Assembly: GCA_947593615.1 (NCBI GenBank) | Contig: CANQDR010000017.1 | Span: 1 to 45,796, forward strand | Direction: 5' to 3' | Source: an uncultured Clostridia bacterium | GTDB taxonomy: Bacteria > Bacillota > Clostridia > Oscillospirales > Acutalibacteraceae | Length of the DNA: 45,796 nt | Part shown: one piece after another, positions 33,926 through 43,059 of the stretch | Position numbering within the stretch: position 1 is the first letter of the stretch | How the letters are laid out: every line of letters starts with the position of its first letter | Made by a program: the position numbers and the translations under genes | The notes under the pieces: generated by a model | The model's database searches: none | Told to the model about the DNA's origin: nothing | The model's input: the letters and a program-made list of their open reading frames with translations, nothing else

Positions 33926-35329
33926 TTAAACGGGGTGTACCTTATTTTCTTTATCAAGCTTTTCGCCGTTAATTCCAACCTTAGCATTTCTTCTCTTTTC
34001 AAAGAAGTCAAGCGCAACCTTCGGGAACTGAGCATATGAAAGCACATCCTCAGGCTGTTCGATCCACTGTGAAATTTCACTGCGGAGCTTGTCAAGCTCA
34101 GGTTCAAGAAGGTCGGCAGGACGTCCTGAAATAACCTTCTTGTCGCCGATGATCTTTTTCTGAAACTCAGGGTCAATAGGCATTGGTGTGGTACCGTACT
34201 CGCCTGCAACAAGTCCCTTAAATTCGTTTGTACACATTTTATAACGCTCGCCTGTAATTACATTGAATACAGCCTGTGTACCTACGATCTGGGATGTAGG
34301 AGTTACAAGAGGAGGATAACCCGAATCCTCACGAACTCGCGGAACCTCTTCAAGCACCTTATCAAGCTGGTCTTCCTTGCCTGCCTGCTTGAGCTGTGAA
34401 AGAAGATTGGAAAGCATACCGCCCGGAACCTGATAGATAAGTGCCTTTGCATCTGTAGCAAGCATTTTCGGGTCAAGAAGTCCTGAATTGATGTACTTTT
34501 CACGAAGAGTCATAAAGTAAGCGCGAATATCGGCAAGTGCTCTGATATCAAGACCTGTATCAAACTCAGTACCCTGCAATGCCGCAACCATTGATTCCGT
34601 AGGAGCGTGTGATGTTCCGAGGGCAAGCGGACTGATAGCCGTGTCAATTCCGTCTGCACCTGCTTCAACACCCTTTAACAAACACATTGAGGCAAGACCT
34701 GATGTATAGTGTGTATGAAGCTGTAACGGAAGCTCGGGAACAGCTTTTTTAATTGCTCTTACAAGGCTTTCTGTTTTTGACGGAGTAAGCAGAGCCGCCA
34801 TATCCTTAATGCAGATAGAATCTGCGCCTGCGTCTGCAATTCTCTTTGCATAATCAACGTAATACTCGTCTGTAAACACAGGGCCTGTTGTATAGCTTAT
34901 TGCTACCTGAGCATGTCCGCCCTCTTTATTTGCAGCCTTGATAGCTGTTTTAAGATTTTTAATATCATTAAGAGCGTCAAAAATACGAATTATATCAATA
35001 CCGTTTGCTATTGAACGCTGAACAAGATATTCTACGCAGTCATCAGCATAATGACGGTATCCGAGCATATTCTGTCCTCTGAAAAGCATCTGAAGCTTAG
35101 TGTTGGGACAATGCTCCTTAATTGTGCGAAGTCTTTGCCATGGGTCCTCGTTAAGGAAACGAAGGCACGCATCATATGTTGCTCCGCCCCAGCATTCAAG
35201 TGAATAATAACCGATTTTGTCGAGCCTGTCGAGAACGGGAAGCATTTCTTCCGTGGTCATTCTTGTGGCAATCAGCGACTGATGAGCGTCACGCAGCGCT
35301 GTTTCGGTAATTCTGATTTTCTTTGCCAT
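33926..35329 (-). CDS. oadA: Biotin-dependent carboxyltransferase, OadA/5S type
   Basis: A 467-residue enzyme of the pyruvate carboxylase/oxaloacetate decarboxylase alpha family. ITETALRDAHQSLIATR near the N terminus, FRGQNMLGYRHYADD, CIKDMAALLTP with the carbamylated-type Lys, and LQLHTHYTSGLA with metal-binding His residues are present; a PycB-type C-terminal domain follows. It lacks a fused biotin domain; the carrier is the separate protein at 35360. ATG at 35329 is preferred over 35338 by ribosome-site distance. It transfers CO2 between oxaloacetate/pyruvate and biotin. Last gene of a three-gene operon. Confidence 0.9.
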   Translation of the reverse strand: MAKKIRITETALRDAHQSLIATRMTTEEMLPVLDRLDKIGYYSLECWGGATYDACLRFLNEDPWQRLRTIKEHCPNTKLQMLFRGQNMLGYRHYADDCVEYLVQRSIANGIDIIRIFDALNDIKNLKTAIKAANKEGGHAQVAISYTTGPVFTDEYYVDYAKRIADAGADSICIKDMAALLTPSKTESLVRAIKKAVPELPLQLHTHYTSGLASMCLLKGVEAGADGIDTAISPLALGTSHAPTESMVAALQGTEFDTGLDIRALADIRAYFMTLREKYINSGLLDPKMLATDAKALIYQVPGGMLSNLLSQLKQAGKEDQLDKVLEEVPRVREDSGYPPLVTPTSQIVGTQAVFNVITGERYKMCTNEFKGLVAGEYGTTPMPIDPEFQKKIIGDKKVISGRPADLLEPELDKLRSEISQWIEQPEDVLSYAQFPKVALDFFEKRRNAKVGINGEKLDKENKVHPV

Positions 35330-35359
35330 ATTAGACATCCCTTTCGCCAGTTATTAAAT

Positions 35360-35728
35360 TTAATTAAGAGTTACAAGAACCTTACCCGAATCAACAGATT
35401 CTCCCTTTGCAACGTCAACAGTTGCAACCGTACCGTCCTGCGGAGCCTTAACAGGAGTTTCCATCTTCATAGCTTCAATAAACACAAGGTCATCGCCTGC
35501 TTTAACAGCCTGACCTGCCGAAACTACAACATTAACAACAGTTCCGGGCATAGGAGCTTTTACAACAACAGAGCCTGCTGCGCCTGCTTGAGCTGCCGGC
35601 TTTGCCGCAGGTGCAGGAGCTGCTGCGGGTGCTGCCTTAGATGCGGCAGCAGGAGCAGAAGAAGTGCCTAGCTCTTCAACCTGAACATCATATGCCGTAC
35701 CGTTTACTGTAATTCTCAAATTCTTCAT
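35360..35728 (-). CDS. Biotin carboxyl carrier protein
   Basis: A 122-residue carrier: short N-terminal segment (MKNLRITVNGTAYDVQVEEL), an Ala/Pro-rich flexible linker (about residues 27-50), and a biotinyl domain with VFIEAMKMETPV, the Lys of MKM being the biotin site. The layout matches the 1.3S subunit of transcarboxylase and the carrier of decarboxylase complexes. AAAGGGGAA precedes the ATG. It sits between both carboxyltransferase genes and probably shuttles CO2 between them. Confidence 0.92.
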   Translation of the reverse strand: MKNLRITVNGTAYDVQVEELGTSSAPAAASKAAPAAAPAPAAKPAAQAGAAGSVVVKAPMPGTVVNVVVSAGQAVKAGDDLVFIEAMKMETPVKAPQDGTVATVDVAKGESVDSGKVLVTLN

Positions 35729-35764
35729 TTTAATTTCCCCTTTATTTTAACAAGTTATCGTTTA

Positions 35765-37078
35765 TCAAATTGTAGAATGTTTCTTAGAAAGTGTGGGAAC
35801 ACGCTTGCCTGAAAGCATATCAAGTGCGGAAATAAGCGTCTGACGAAGCTGCGCTTCTTCAACAATTCCGTCAACATAACCGTTCTGAGCGGCATTGAAT
35901 GCAGAAAGGTTTTCCTCTGCAAATTTGTCTGCAGCAGCTTTCTGCTGGTCTGTCGGAATATTCATTGTTTCAGGCGACAAAATGAAGGCGGCAGCCTCTA
36001 CGTTCACCGGAGAAATAACAGCACCGGGAAGCGCATAAACAACATCGGCATTTGCGCCTGTTCCTGCAAGAGCAATATATGCAGAGCCGATTGCCTTACC
36101 CGTTACAACGGAAATCTTGACCGTTGTAGCTTCTGCATATGCCGAAGCAACTTTTGCCGCCGACTTTATTGATTCAAACCCGCTGCAGTTTACAAAAGAT
36201 ATAACAGGAAGTGAGAAAGCGTCGCAGAAACGAACAAACTTTGCAACCTTATCAGCAGCCTTGCAATCAAGTTCGCCGCCCTTTGTCACTACTATTCCTG
36301 CTACCTGTCCTCCAAGGCGGGCAAGGCGGACGTTTGCATTTTTGCCGTATCCGTTGTAAAGTCTTACAATACTGTTGCCGTCAACAGTTCTGCTTACAAC
36401 ACATCCGCATCCGTCCTCAGCAGGTGCTTCCTCAAAGGACTGAGGAGCCATATTAAGATTATTAGATGGAAGATAGAGCATGAGTTCTTTTGCCATTGAA
36501 ATTGCTTCCTGCGTATCCTCTGCAACCATTGATACAACACCGTTTTCTGCGTTATATGCGTAATCGGAATTTCCGCCTGTTACAGAAAGTGAAAGCTGTG
36601 CCTTTTTGCTCATAATGACAATATCTGCGCTCACTGCATTAAGCGCATTAGTACCGAGACAAGTGCCGAGCACTACGGAAATCTGAGGTATTACTCCCGA
36701 AAGAGCCGCTGCTCTGTTGAGAATTTCTCCGCAGCCTGCAAGCAGTTCTGTGCCTTGTGAAAGTCTTCCGCCTACGCTGTCATAAAAGCCGACAACGGGA
36801 GCTCCTGTTTTAAGCGCAAGGTCATATAACTTTTTGAGCTTTGCAGCCTGAGCCTTGCTCATTGCTCCTCCGCAAATGTCGCTGTTCTGAGCAAACGCAT
36901 ATACAGGCATACCCTCAACCGTACCAAAGCCTGCAACAACTTCCGCAAAGCCTTCACCTGATTTTGCAAAAGCGTCAATTTCACAGAAGCTGTCTGCATC
37001 AAAAAACTCCGTAATAGTTTTATAAGCGGAGGTTGAAGCAATTTCAGCCTTTGCCTGATTGATTTTTTCAATACTCAT
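35765..37078 (-). CDS. Acyl-CoA carboxyltransferase-like subunit (MmdA/12S type)
   Basis: A 437-residue crotonase-fold carboxyltransferase. AEVVAGFGTVEGMPVYAFAQNSDICGGAMSKAQAAKLKKLYDLA and VVGFYDSVGGRLSQGTE match the N half, and FVNCSGFE, SAYIALAGTGANADVVYALPGA and SPVNVEAAA the C half. It is shorter than the usual 510-520 residues of MmdA, and some boxes are divergent, so the acyl-CoA substrate is uncertain. ATG at 37078 has GGAGGATG upstream; the longer frame from 37117 is leader. First gene of the operon, behind a good promoter. Confidence 0.82.
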   Translation of the reverse strand: MSIEKINQAKAEIASTSAYKTITEFFDADSFCEIDAFAKSGEGFAEVVAGFGTVEGMPVYAFAQNSDICGGAMSKAQAAKLKKLYDLALKTGAPVVGFYDSVGGRLSQGTELLAGCGEILNRAAALSGVIPQISVVLGTCLGTNALNAVSADIVIMSKKAQLSLSVTGGNSDYAYNAENGVVSMVAEDTQEAISMAKELMLYLPSNNLNMAPQSFEEAPAEDGCGCVVSRTVDGNSIVRLYNGYGKNANVRLARLGGQVAGIVVTKGGELDCKAADKVAKFVRFCDAFSLPVISFVNCSGFESIKSAAKVASAYAEATTVKISVVTGKAIGSAYIALAGTGANADVVYALPGAVISPVNVEAAAFILSPETMNIPTDQQKAAADKFAEENLSAFNAAQNGYVDGIVEEAQLRQTLISALDMLSGKRVPTLSKKHSTI

Positions 37079-37155
37079 CTTAACATCCTCCAATACAATG
37101 TATTGAATACGCGGCACAAATAAAATTACCGCATACTAATTTTATCACATAATAC

Positions 37156-37184
37156 ATTATAGCTTATAATCTTAAAAAGTACAA
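37156..37184 (-). promoter_or_regulatory. Promoter of the carboxyltransferase operon
   Basis: TTGTAC (37179-37184), 17 bases, TATAAT (37156-37161) on the minus strand. Confidence 0.65.
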
Positions 37185-37322
37185 GAAAAAAGCATTTTGA
37201 TTTACAAATTTTAACACATTATATAGTTATTAAAATAAATCATTAAATTTATTGTCAAATTATCAAAACCGTCTGATTATTTGAATTTATATTTATTTCT
37301 CCTACAGAAAAACTTCTTCAAA

Positions 37323-38069
37323 TCAAATAGTTTTGCCGCTGTCAAACGGATTTGCAAGCAGCTTTTTCACTTCAGTTTCGGTTAGATCACGCCAAGCGCC
37401 CTGCTTTAACATTCCCATTTTTACACCGCCGATTTGCGTTCGTTTAAGGCGTGCAACCTCAAGTCCCACCGCCTCGCACATTCTGCGTATTTCACGGTTT
37501 TTGCCCTCATGCAAAATCATTTCAAGCACTACCCTGCCCTGTTCCTGATGAAGCACATTAACCTGAGCAGGAGCTGTTTTCTTACCATCAAGCTCTACGC
37601 CTGTTTCAAGCTTAATAATTTGCTCTTCATCAATTGAGGGTCGGACAGTCACTCTGTAAAATTTATAGACGCTGTTTCTGGGGTGCATTACTTTATTGGC
37701 AAAATCTCCGTCATTGGTAAACACTATCATTCCCTCGGAGTCTTTGTCTAATCTTCCTATGGGATATACTCTCTCTCCCACATCGCTGATAAGCTCTGCA
37801 ACACACTTTCTTCCGCGCTCATCGCTCATTGTAGTAATAAAGCCTCTGGGCTTGTTGAGCATAATATATCTGTGATTTGTCTTTGGAATAACAACTCTTT
37901 TGCCCTTGACATATACCTTGTCGCTCGGCAGAACCTTATCTCCCAGCATGGCAGTTTTCCCGTTGACTTTAACGTGTCCCTGCAAAATAAGCTCTTCGGC
38001 TTTTCTTCTTGAAGCAATGCCGCATTGTGAAATAAACTTTTGAAGTCTTATCGGTTCATTTTTAACCAT
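37323..38069 (-). CDS. rluB: 23S rRNA pseudouridine synthase, RluB type
   Basis: A 248-residue enzyme: S4 domain (about residues 5-65, RLQKFISQCGIASRRKAEELI) and a catalytic domain with IGRLDKDSEGMIVFTNDGDFAN, the Asp after Leu being the nucleophile, and GKNREIRRMCEAVGLEV. The position at the end of the scp-dacF block is the conserved place of rluB. Its start overlaps the dacF stop by 8 nt with no strong ribosome site, so translation is coupled. Confidence 0.93.
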   Translation of the reverse strand: MVKNEPIRLQKFISQCGIASRRKAEELILQGHVKVNGKTAMLGDKVLPSDKVYVKGKRVVIPKTNHRYIMLNKPRGFITTMSDERGRKCVAELISDVGERVYPIGRLDKDSEGMIVFTNDGDFANKVMHPRNSVYKFYRVTVRPSIDEEQIIKLETGVELDGKKTAPAQVNVLHQEQGRVVLEMILHEGKNREIRRMCEAVGLEVARLKRTQIGGVKMGMLKQGAWRDLTETEVKKLLANPFDSGKTI

Positions 38070-39195
38070 ATGTAAACAAATCCTTTATTATCCTAAATAT
38101 ATTTTTATTTTCCTTTTTAGAATTAACTCCGTTCACCGCAACAAGATTTATACTTTCAACGACCTTGCCGTCAATAAGGTAATCAACTCTGCCTACACTC
38201 TCGTTTTTCTTTACAGGAGCATAAATAAAACTGTCTGCATACACTTTTCGCTCCACTTTATCTTTATCCTCAGACAAAATTACTATTGATGAGTTTTTTT
38301 CTCCCATCACCGTTACAATATCGCTTTCTCCGCCCACACAAGGAATATCTGCACAGAATTTACTGTCGTCAGTTTCATAATATGAGTATTTATCAAAACC
38401 GTAGTTATAAAGTGCAATGTGGTCGTTCCAGTCGTTTCTGTCGTTCATCGTTACGCACACAAGCGTAAGTCCGTCCTTTTTTGCGGCTGATACAAGACAT
38501 CTGCCTGCCGCCATAGTGTATCCTGTTTTTCCTCCGATACAGTATTCATAAAGCGATAGAAGTCTGTTATGATTTGAGTATGTACTTTTTTTGGACTGGG
38601 GCTCAATAAAGCTTACCGTTGCGCTTTTCTGAGAAGTAAGCTTTGCAAATTCTTCATTTTCAAGCGCATATGACATCAAAAGCGCCATATCATAAGCGGT
38701 TGAATAGTGATTGTCATCGTCAAGTCCGCTCGGGGTGATAAAGTGAGTATTTTTCATACCTATCTGCGAAGCACGCTCATTCATACGCTGAGAAAATTTT
38801 TCTGAACTTCCTGCAATGGTAAGTGCAGCCGCATTTGCGGCGTCATTGCCTGACGCCATCATCATTCCTGCCGCGAGGTCTTTAAGCGTGACAACTTCAC
38901 CGACTTTTAGATACATTGAGCTTCCTTCTGCAATCATTTCTTTTGTAAATTTAACCTTTTTATTGCTTGATGATGCCTCCTCCAACGTAATAAGAGAGGT
39001 CATAACCTTTGTGGTGCTTGCAGGCTTCATCCTCTTGTTTTCATTTTTGGAGCTGATAATCTTGCCGTTGTCGGCACAGTAAAGAACATAAGCCTCTGCC
39101 GAGACCGACACATCTTTTTTATTATCCGCCTTTACAGTATATGAAAACGAGAAAATCAATAAAATACTTAATAAAACCGAAACTATCTTTTTCAT
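38062..39195 (-). CDS. dacF: D-alanyl-D-alanine carboxypeptidase, S11 (DacF/DacB type)
   Basis: A 377-residue penicillin-binding protein that trims peptidoglycan stem peptides. Signal peptide at about residues 1-23; SxxK box ASTTK, SxN box SGNDAAN and KTG box GGKTGYTMAAGRCLV are intact. A C-terminal beta domain follows, ending in a short basic segment. Placed between gerW and rluB, as in spore-formers, where this type often acts in sporulation or forespore wall synthesis. Confidence 0.93.
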   Translation of the reverse strand: MKKIVSVLLSILLIFSFSYTVKADNKKDVSVSAEAYVLYCADNGKIISSKNENKRMKPASTTKVMTSLITLEEASSSNKKVKFTKEMIAEGSSMYLKVGEVVTLKDLAAGMMMASGNDAANAAALTIAGSSEKFSQRMNERASQIGMKNTHFITPSGLDDDNHYSTAYDMALLMSYALENEEFAKLTSQKSATVSFIEPQSKKSTYSNHNRLLSLYEYCIGGKTGYTMAAGRCLVSAAKKDGLTLVCVTMNDRNDWNDHIALYNYGFDKYSYYETDDSKFCADIPCVGGESDIVTVMGEKNSSIVILSEDKDKVERKVYADSFIYAPVKKNESVGRVDYLIDGKVVESINLVAVNGVNSKKENKNIFRIIKDLFTYG

Positions 39196-39243
39196 AAGGA
39201 CACCCCCTGCATATTTTATGCAAAGGGTTGTTCCGTTATGATA

Positions 39244-39675
39244 TTATTCGTCCATATCGTCTATAGTTATTTCAGAGAAATCATCATCTTTTTTAGAGGT
39301 TTTTTTCTTATTATCTTTTTTGAAAATATCTTTGACCTTGTCAATTACATCGGGAATCATACCTACAAGGCGGTCGGGAGTACCCTCAAATTTCTCGACA
39401 GGAATAAGCTTTACATCTCCCTTGTAAACTGTCAGAAACGCTACAGGCTGAATTGTAACGCCTGCACCGCTGCCGCCGCCAAAGCAATCTTTGTTTTCCC
39501 TTTTGGTAGGCAAATCAGAACCGCCTGCCGCAAAGCCGTAGCTTACCTTTGATACGGGAATGATCAATGTGCCGTCGGCTGAAGAAATGGGTTCGCCGAC
39601 AATAGTATTCACGTCAACCATTTCCTTGATTTTGTTCATTGTCGTGTCCATAAGATTTCCAATAGGATGTTCCAT
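39244..39675 (-). CDS. gerW: Sporulation protein GerW/YtfJ family
   Basis: A 143-residue protein with the YtfJ signature: MDTTMNKIKEMVDVNTIVGEPI, DGTLIIPVSKVSYGFAAGGSD, GGGSGAGVTIQPVAFLTV. In Bacillus it is made in the forespore and affects germination. AAGGAG precedes the ATG. A Lys/Asp-rich tail ends the protein. It points to a spore-forming host. Confidence 0.92.
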   Translation of the reverse strand: MEHPIGNLMDTTMNKIKEMVDVNTIVGEPISSADGTLIIPVSKVSYGFAAGGSDLPTKRENKDCFGGGSGAGVTIQPVAFLTVYKGDVKLIPVEKFEGTPDRLVGMIPDVIDKVKDIFKKDNKKKTSKKDDDFSEITIDDMDE

Positions 39676-39723
39676 ATTAATTCTCCTTATTTTAGGTATT
39701 AATTCTTATATTTGCGCGAAAAT

Positions 39724-40326
39724 TTATGTTTTTAAACTTGTCAGAAGCCTAAAGCCTTTCAGACCGTGTTTTATAATAAAGGATGTAAACCACATAAGAG
39801 ATATTTTTGTTTCAAGTTCAAACTTAAAATCAGACTTTGCTTTCTCTTCAAAATTCGGAGAAATGTCAACGCCGTAGCTTTTGCATTTTACATTTCCTGC
39901 AATTATTCCAACCGCAGGATAAACAACAGAGCAGTAATAACCGTATTTTACAGCTGTATCTGCGGCGTCGCTGCCTGCAACATTTATGCTTAGCATAAGT
40001 TTCTTTATTATTATGTGCCTAAAAAAGTCATTTAATGCGCCGTGCGCAAGGTCGGCAACCTTTTTTATTAATTGGACAAACCATAAAAGACCTTTTTCTT
40101 TAAGAAGATTCTTTTTTTCCTTATCAGGTTTTGTTTGTTTTTTTTCTGTTTTCTTTTCTTTTTTCTTGTTCTTTTTAGGTTTTCTCGGATGAAGCGGAAT
40201 TCTTACGAATCCGATAATCAGCGTGCATTTATAGCCATTAAAGTAACTTGCTTTGAGCCTTATAGGAATAAGCATCAATAATGCAATCACCAAAATGACT
40301 ATAAGCAATATATAAAACCAAGTCAA
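39724..40326 (-). CDS. DUF2953 membrane-anchored protein
   Basis: A 200-residue protein: N-terminal membrane segment (about residues 3-22), a Lys-rich stretch (about 50-80) and a soluble domain including KKLMLSINVAGSDAADTAVKYGYYCSVVYPAVG, as in DUF2953. TTG at 40326 is preferred because AGGGGG lies 7 bases before it; another TTG two codons upstream is too close. It is conserved beside gerW in Clostridia; the function is unknown but likely sporulation- or envelope-linked. Confidence 0.8.
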   Translation of the reverse strand: MTWFYILLIVILVIALLMLIPIRLKASYFNGYKCTLIIGFVRIPLHPRKPKKNKKKEKKTEKKQTKPDKEKKNLLKEKGLLWFVQLIKKVADLAHGALNDFFRHIIIKKLMLSINVAGSDAADTAVKYGYYCSVVYPAVGIIAGNVKCKSYGVDISPNFEEKAKSDFKFELETKISLMWFTSFIIKHGLKGFRLLTSLKT

Positions 40327-40345
40327 GGGCAATCCCCCTATTTAT

Positions 40346-40927
40346 CTACTGATTTTCGTCGGTCTTAACATCAAAAACATTAAGCTGCTCATCTTCATTT
40401 TCTTTTTTATCTTCATCATTATCCGGCAGAGGCGGAAGATCGTCAAGTGTAGAAATATTAAAGCATCTGAGAAAGTTCTCGGTAGTTCCGTAAAGCAGAG
40501 GTCTTCCCGGCAATTCAAGCCTTCCCTTTTCCTCAACAAGTCCCTTTGAGGTCAGACTGCCTAATACACCGCTGCAATCTACACCGCGCACCTGTTCGAC
40601 AAAAGCCTTTGTAACAGGCTGATTATACGCAACAACTGCAAGCACCTCAAGAGCCGCCTGCGACAGCGGAGTATTGCGGCGCAAATCCATAACTGTGCGC
40701 ACTTGCGGAGCATATTCTTTGCAGGATACCATCTGGTATGAATTTCCAAGTCTAATTATTGTTATTCCCCGATTTGCATTTGTGTAATCATCAATCAGCG
40801 CGGTAATATGTTCATCAATCTCATCACTTGAGATATCAAGAGCCTGTGCAATTTTTGTCTTCTCTACAGACGCGCCGCTGGAAAACAAAATCGCCTCGAT
40901 TGCCGCCGAAATATTCTCAACTGCCAT
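40346..40927 (-). CDS. scpB: Segregation and condensation protein B
   Basis: A 193-residue protein made of two winged-helix domains, which binds ScpA and SMC for chromosome condensation. AIEAILFSSGASVEKTKIAQAL, RNTPLSQAALEVLAVVAYNQPVTKAFVEQVRGVDCSGVL and KGLVEEKGRLELPGRPLLYGTTENFLRCF match the family. The start overlaps the scpA stop by one base (TAATG). An acidic tail follows the domains. Confidence 0.95.
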   Translation of the reverse strand: MAVENISAAIEAILFSSGASVEKTKIAQALDISSDEIDEHITALIDDYTNANRGITIIRLGNSYQMVSCKEYAPQVRTVMDLRRNTPLSQAALEVLAVVAYNQPVTKAFVEQVRGVDCSGVLGSLTSKGLVEEKGRLELPGRPLLYGTTENFLRCFNISTLDDLPPLPDNDEDKKENEDEQLNVFDVKTDENQ

Positions 40928-41652
40928 TACTGCACCTCGCCTTTGCCCTTTTCAATCATTCTTACAACAGCGTTTTCACCGTTTCCTTCAATTCGTATTC
41001 TTTTTCCCTTGACAAGCTCAAGGGTTGCAAGAAACGTTGCAACAAGGTCGCTCTTGCCCTCGCAGACTTCAAATATCTCGTGATATTCAAGGCGTTTTTT
41101 TGTACGCAGTCTGCGCATAAGATTAATAATCTTGCTGTTGACCGAAACAATTTTATGCGCCACAATTCCCGAAAAGGCCTGCTCAGACGGCGGCAGTTTT
41201 CTTTTGCCGCGTCCTACGGCACTTACATATGCCTTTGCAATATCATTGCTCGGATGAATTCGGGTATATGTTAAATCAAACTCGACAGGAGACGCTTCTC
41301 TGAAAAAAGTATCAAAATCATAAATATCTCCGAGCTTTGCCGCCATTTCACGGCAAACAGCATATTCAAGCAACTGTCCCGATAGTTCTTTTTTCAGTTC
41401 TTCCGCTTCCTCCTCGTATTTTGGAAGAAGCATTACAGACTTGATATATACCAGCCGAGATGCCATTGTGAGAAATTCCGATTCAATATCCATCTGGTTT
41501 TCCTGCATGCGGTTGATTTGTTCCATATACTGCTCAAGGAGCTCGGAAATCTGAATATCATATATATCTATTTTATTTTTTGAAATCAATGTGAGTAATA
41601 AGTCAAGCGGTCCCTCAAATACGGGCAGCTTATACTGTAACTGCGTTTCCAT
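40927..41652 (-). CDS. scpA: Segregation and condensation protein A
   Basis: A 241-residue kleisin that bridges SMC heads. FEGPLDLLLTLISKNKIDIYDIQISELLEQYMEQI at the N terminus binds SMC; a long helical middle and the C-terminal winged helix (KRLEYHEIFEV, FLATLELVKGKRI) complete it. ATG at 41652 has GGAGGG upstream; the frame further upstream overlaps the protease gene and is not needed. Coupled to scpB. Confidence 0.95.
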   Translation of the reverse strand: METQLQYKLPVFEGPLDLLLTLISKNKIDIYDIQISELLEQYMEQINRMQENQMDIESEFLTMASRLVYIKSVMLLPKYEEEAEELKKELSGQLLEYAVCREMAAKLGDIYDFDTFFREASPVEFDLTYTRIHPSNDIAKAYVSAVGRGKRKLPPSEQAFSGIVAHKIVSVNSKIINLMRRLRTKKRLEYHEIFEVCEGKSDLVATFLATLELVKGKRIRIEGNGENAVVRMIEKGKGEVQ

Positions 41653-41669
41653 AAGTTGCCCTCCTAAAA

Positions 41670-42356
41670 TCAGTGTATAAATAAATTGAAAGGCAGTGAA
41701 GCTATCCAATTAAGCGCGGAATACAGTCCGTTTGTAGCCCAGCCAAGCACTCCGTTTAATATTCCCACATAAAGCAATACAAATAATACTATAAAGAAAA
41801 TCTGCTGGTATCTGTAACAAAAATTAACAGCACTGTCAGGCAAAAACACAAACAATACCTTTGAACCGTCAAGAGGCGGAATAGGAATTAAATTAAACAC
41901 TGCAAGACCAATATTGCAGTTTATATAGAAAGAAAGAAAAATAAGCACATATCCGCCAAAATCAGAATACAGAAAATTCAAAGCAAAAACAGCCAGAGTT
42001 TTATAAACCAATATTCCGAACAAAGCAGCAATCAAATTTGCTACCGGGCCCATAACGGCTGTTACTGCCATACCAAGCTTTGGATTTTTAAAATTGCGCG
42101 GGTCAATAGGAACAGGCTTTGCCCAGCCAAATCCAAACAAAAGCAGACAAAGTGCGCCAATAGGGTCAATATGATTAAGAGGATTTAATGACAACCTGCC
42201 GCGATATTTAACCGCTGTATCACCCATAAGCGATGCGGTAAAGGCATGAGCCCACTCATGAAACGGTAAAATCAGAAAAATTATCAATAGTACAGCGAGT
42301 ATTTCTGCAACAATTGAAAAAAAGTCGAAATGTCCGGTAAGAAGTTGAGAAAGCAT
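41670..42356 (-). CDS. Site-2 protease family (M50) membrane metalloprotease
   Basis: A 228-residue membrane protein with about six hydrophobic segments. HEWAH near residues 34-38 is the zinc HExxH motif, and NLIPIPPLDGSKVL gives the third zinc ligand Asp in the NxxPxPxLDG box. The small size fits S2P homologues without a PDZ domain, conserved upstream of scpA. Substrates are unknown. ATG at 42356 has GGAGG 5 bases upstream. First gene of the operon that runs to rluB. Confidence 0.92.
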   Translation of the reverse strand: MLSQLLTGHFDFFSIVAEILAVLLIIFLILPFHEWAHAFTASLMGDTAVKYRGRLSLNPLNHIDPIGALCLLLFGFGWAKPVPIDPRNFKNPKLGMAVTAVMGPVANLIAALFGILVYKTLAVFALNFLYSDFGGYVLIFLSFYINCNIGLAVFNLIPIPPLDGSKVLFVFLPDSAVNFCYRYQQIFFIVLFVLLYVGILNGVLGWATNGLYSALNWIASLPFNLFIH

Positions 42357-42448
42357 AATTTCCTCCAAATATGACGATATATATTTATACTATTATATTA
42401 TATAATAAATACTGTAAAAAAACAAGTTAAGAAATTTCCTAAAAACAC

Positions 42449-42477
42449 TTGCATTTTATTTGATTTTCTGTTATTAT
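42449..42477 (+). promoter_or_regulatory. Promoter of rpmB
   Basis: TTGCAT (42449-42454), 17 bases, TATTAT (42472-42477). Confidence 0.6.
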
Positions 42478-42523
42478 AACAAAGTTAGAGATAGATTTGA
42501 TTTTATTAAGGAGGTGCAGACGC

Positions 42524-42712
42524 ATGGCAAAATGTGAATTCTGCGGTAAGGATGTAAAGTTCGGCATCAAGGTATCTCACTCTCACAGACGTTCCAACAG
42601 AACATGGAAACCCAACGTTCAGCGCGTTAAAGCTATTGTTGACGGTTCTCCGAAGCGTGTATATGCTTGCACCCGTTGCTTACGTTCAGGCAAGGTTACC
42701 AGAGCAAACTAA
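42524..42712 (+). CDS. rpmB: Large-subunit ribosomal protein L28
   Basis: A 62-residue L28 with KVSHSHRRSNRTWKPNVQRV. CEFCGK and CTRCL supply four Cys, so this is the zinc-binding (C+) form. GGAGGTG is 8 bases before the ATG. Monocistronic, with its own promoter and terminator. Confidence 0.96.
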   Translation: MAKCEFCGKDVKFGIKVSHSHRRSNRTWKPNVQRVKAIVDGSPKRVYACTRCLRSGKVTRAN

Positions 42713-42792
42713 TTTTTTACCGATTATAAGTGTAATAAAGAACTATGGTATTTTGATAAAGTGCTGTAGAATGAAATTACAAAAACTCAAAC

Positions 42793-42836
42793 AAAAACCA
42801 CCGTATGTCGGCGTTTCAGCCTTTACGGTGGTTTTT
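42793..42836 (+). terminator. Terminator of rpmB
   Basis: AAAAACCACCGTA pairs with TACGGTGGTTTTT; the inner GGC-GTTTCA-GCC adds a small stem. The rest of 42713-43006 has no gene that I can support. Confidence 0.85.
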
Positions 42837-43006
42837 ATTATTTATACTAAATACTAATAATAATTCAGCAAAGATTAATGAGTAAATTAGTGTCAGACAG
42901 ATACTATCCCACAAAAAAGTTTTTGCCTTTCTATAACAGCGTATAAAGTATGGCGCAAAAATACCTTCACTTTGCCGCAATTTCTCAGTACTGATTATAA
43001 AACATT

Positions 43007-43032
43007 AAGGGCTGACCTTTTGGTCAGCCCTT
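43007..43032 (-). terminator. Terminator of the scaffold gene
   Basis: AAGGGCTGACC and GGTCAGCCCTT (perfect 11 bp, 4-nt loop) just after the stop codon of the minus-strand gene. Confidence 0.7.
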
Positions 43033-43059
43033 GTCTATTTAAAATAATTAAATTTTAAA

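Noticed and set aside
36117..36456. Plus-strand frames within the carboxyltransferase gene
   Set aside because: They lie opposite a well-matched protein, show no domain and no ribosome site; they are shadows of the real gene.
33926..37078. Sodium-pumping oxaloacetate decarboxylase
   Set aside because: No beta (OadB) or gamma membrane subunit is in the operon, so a pump cannot be supported from this window.
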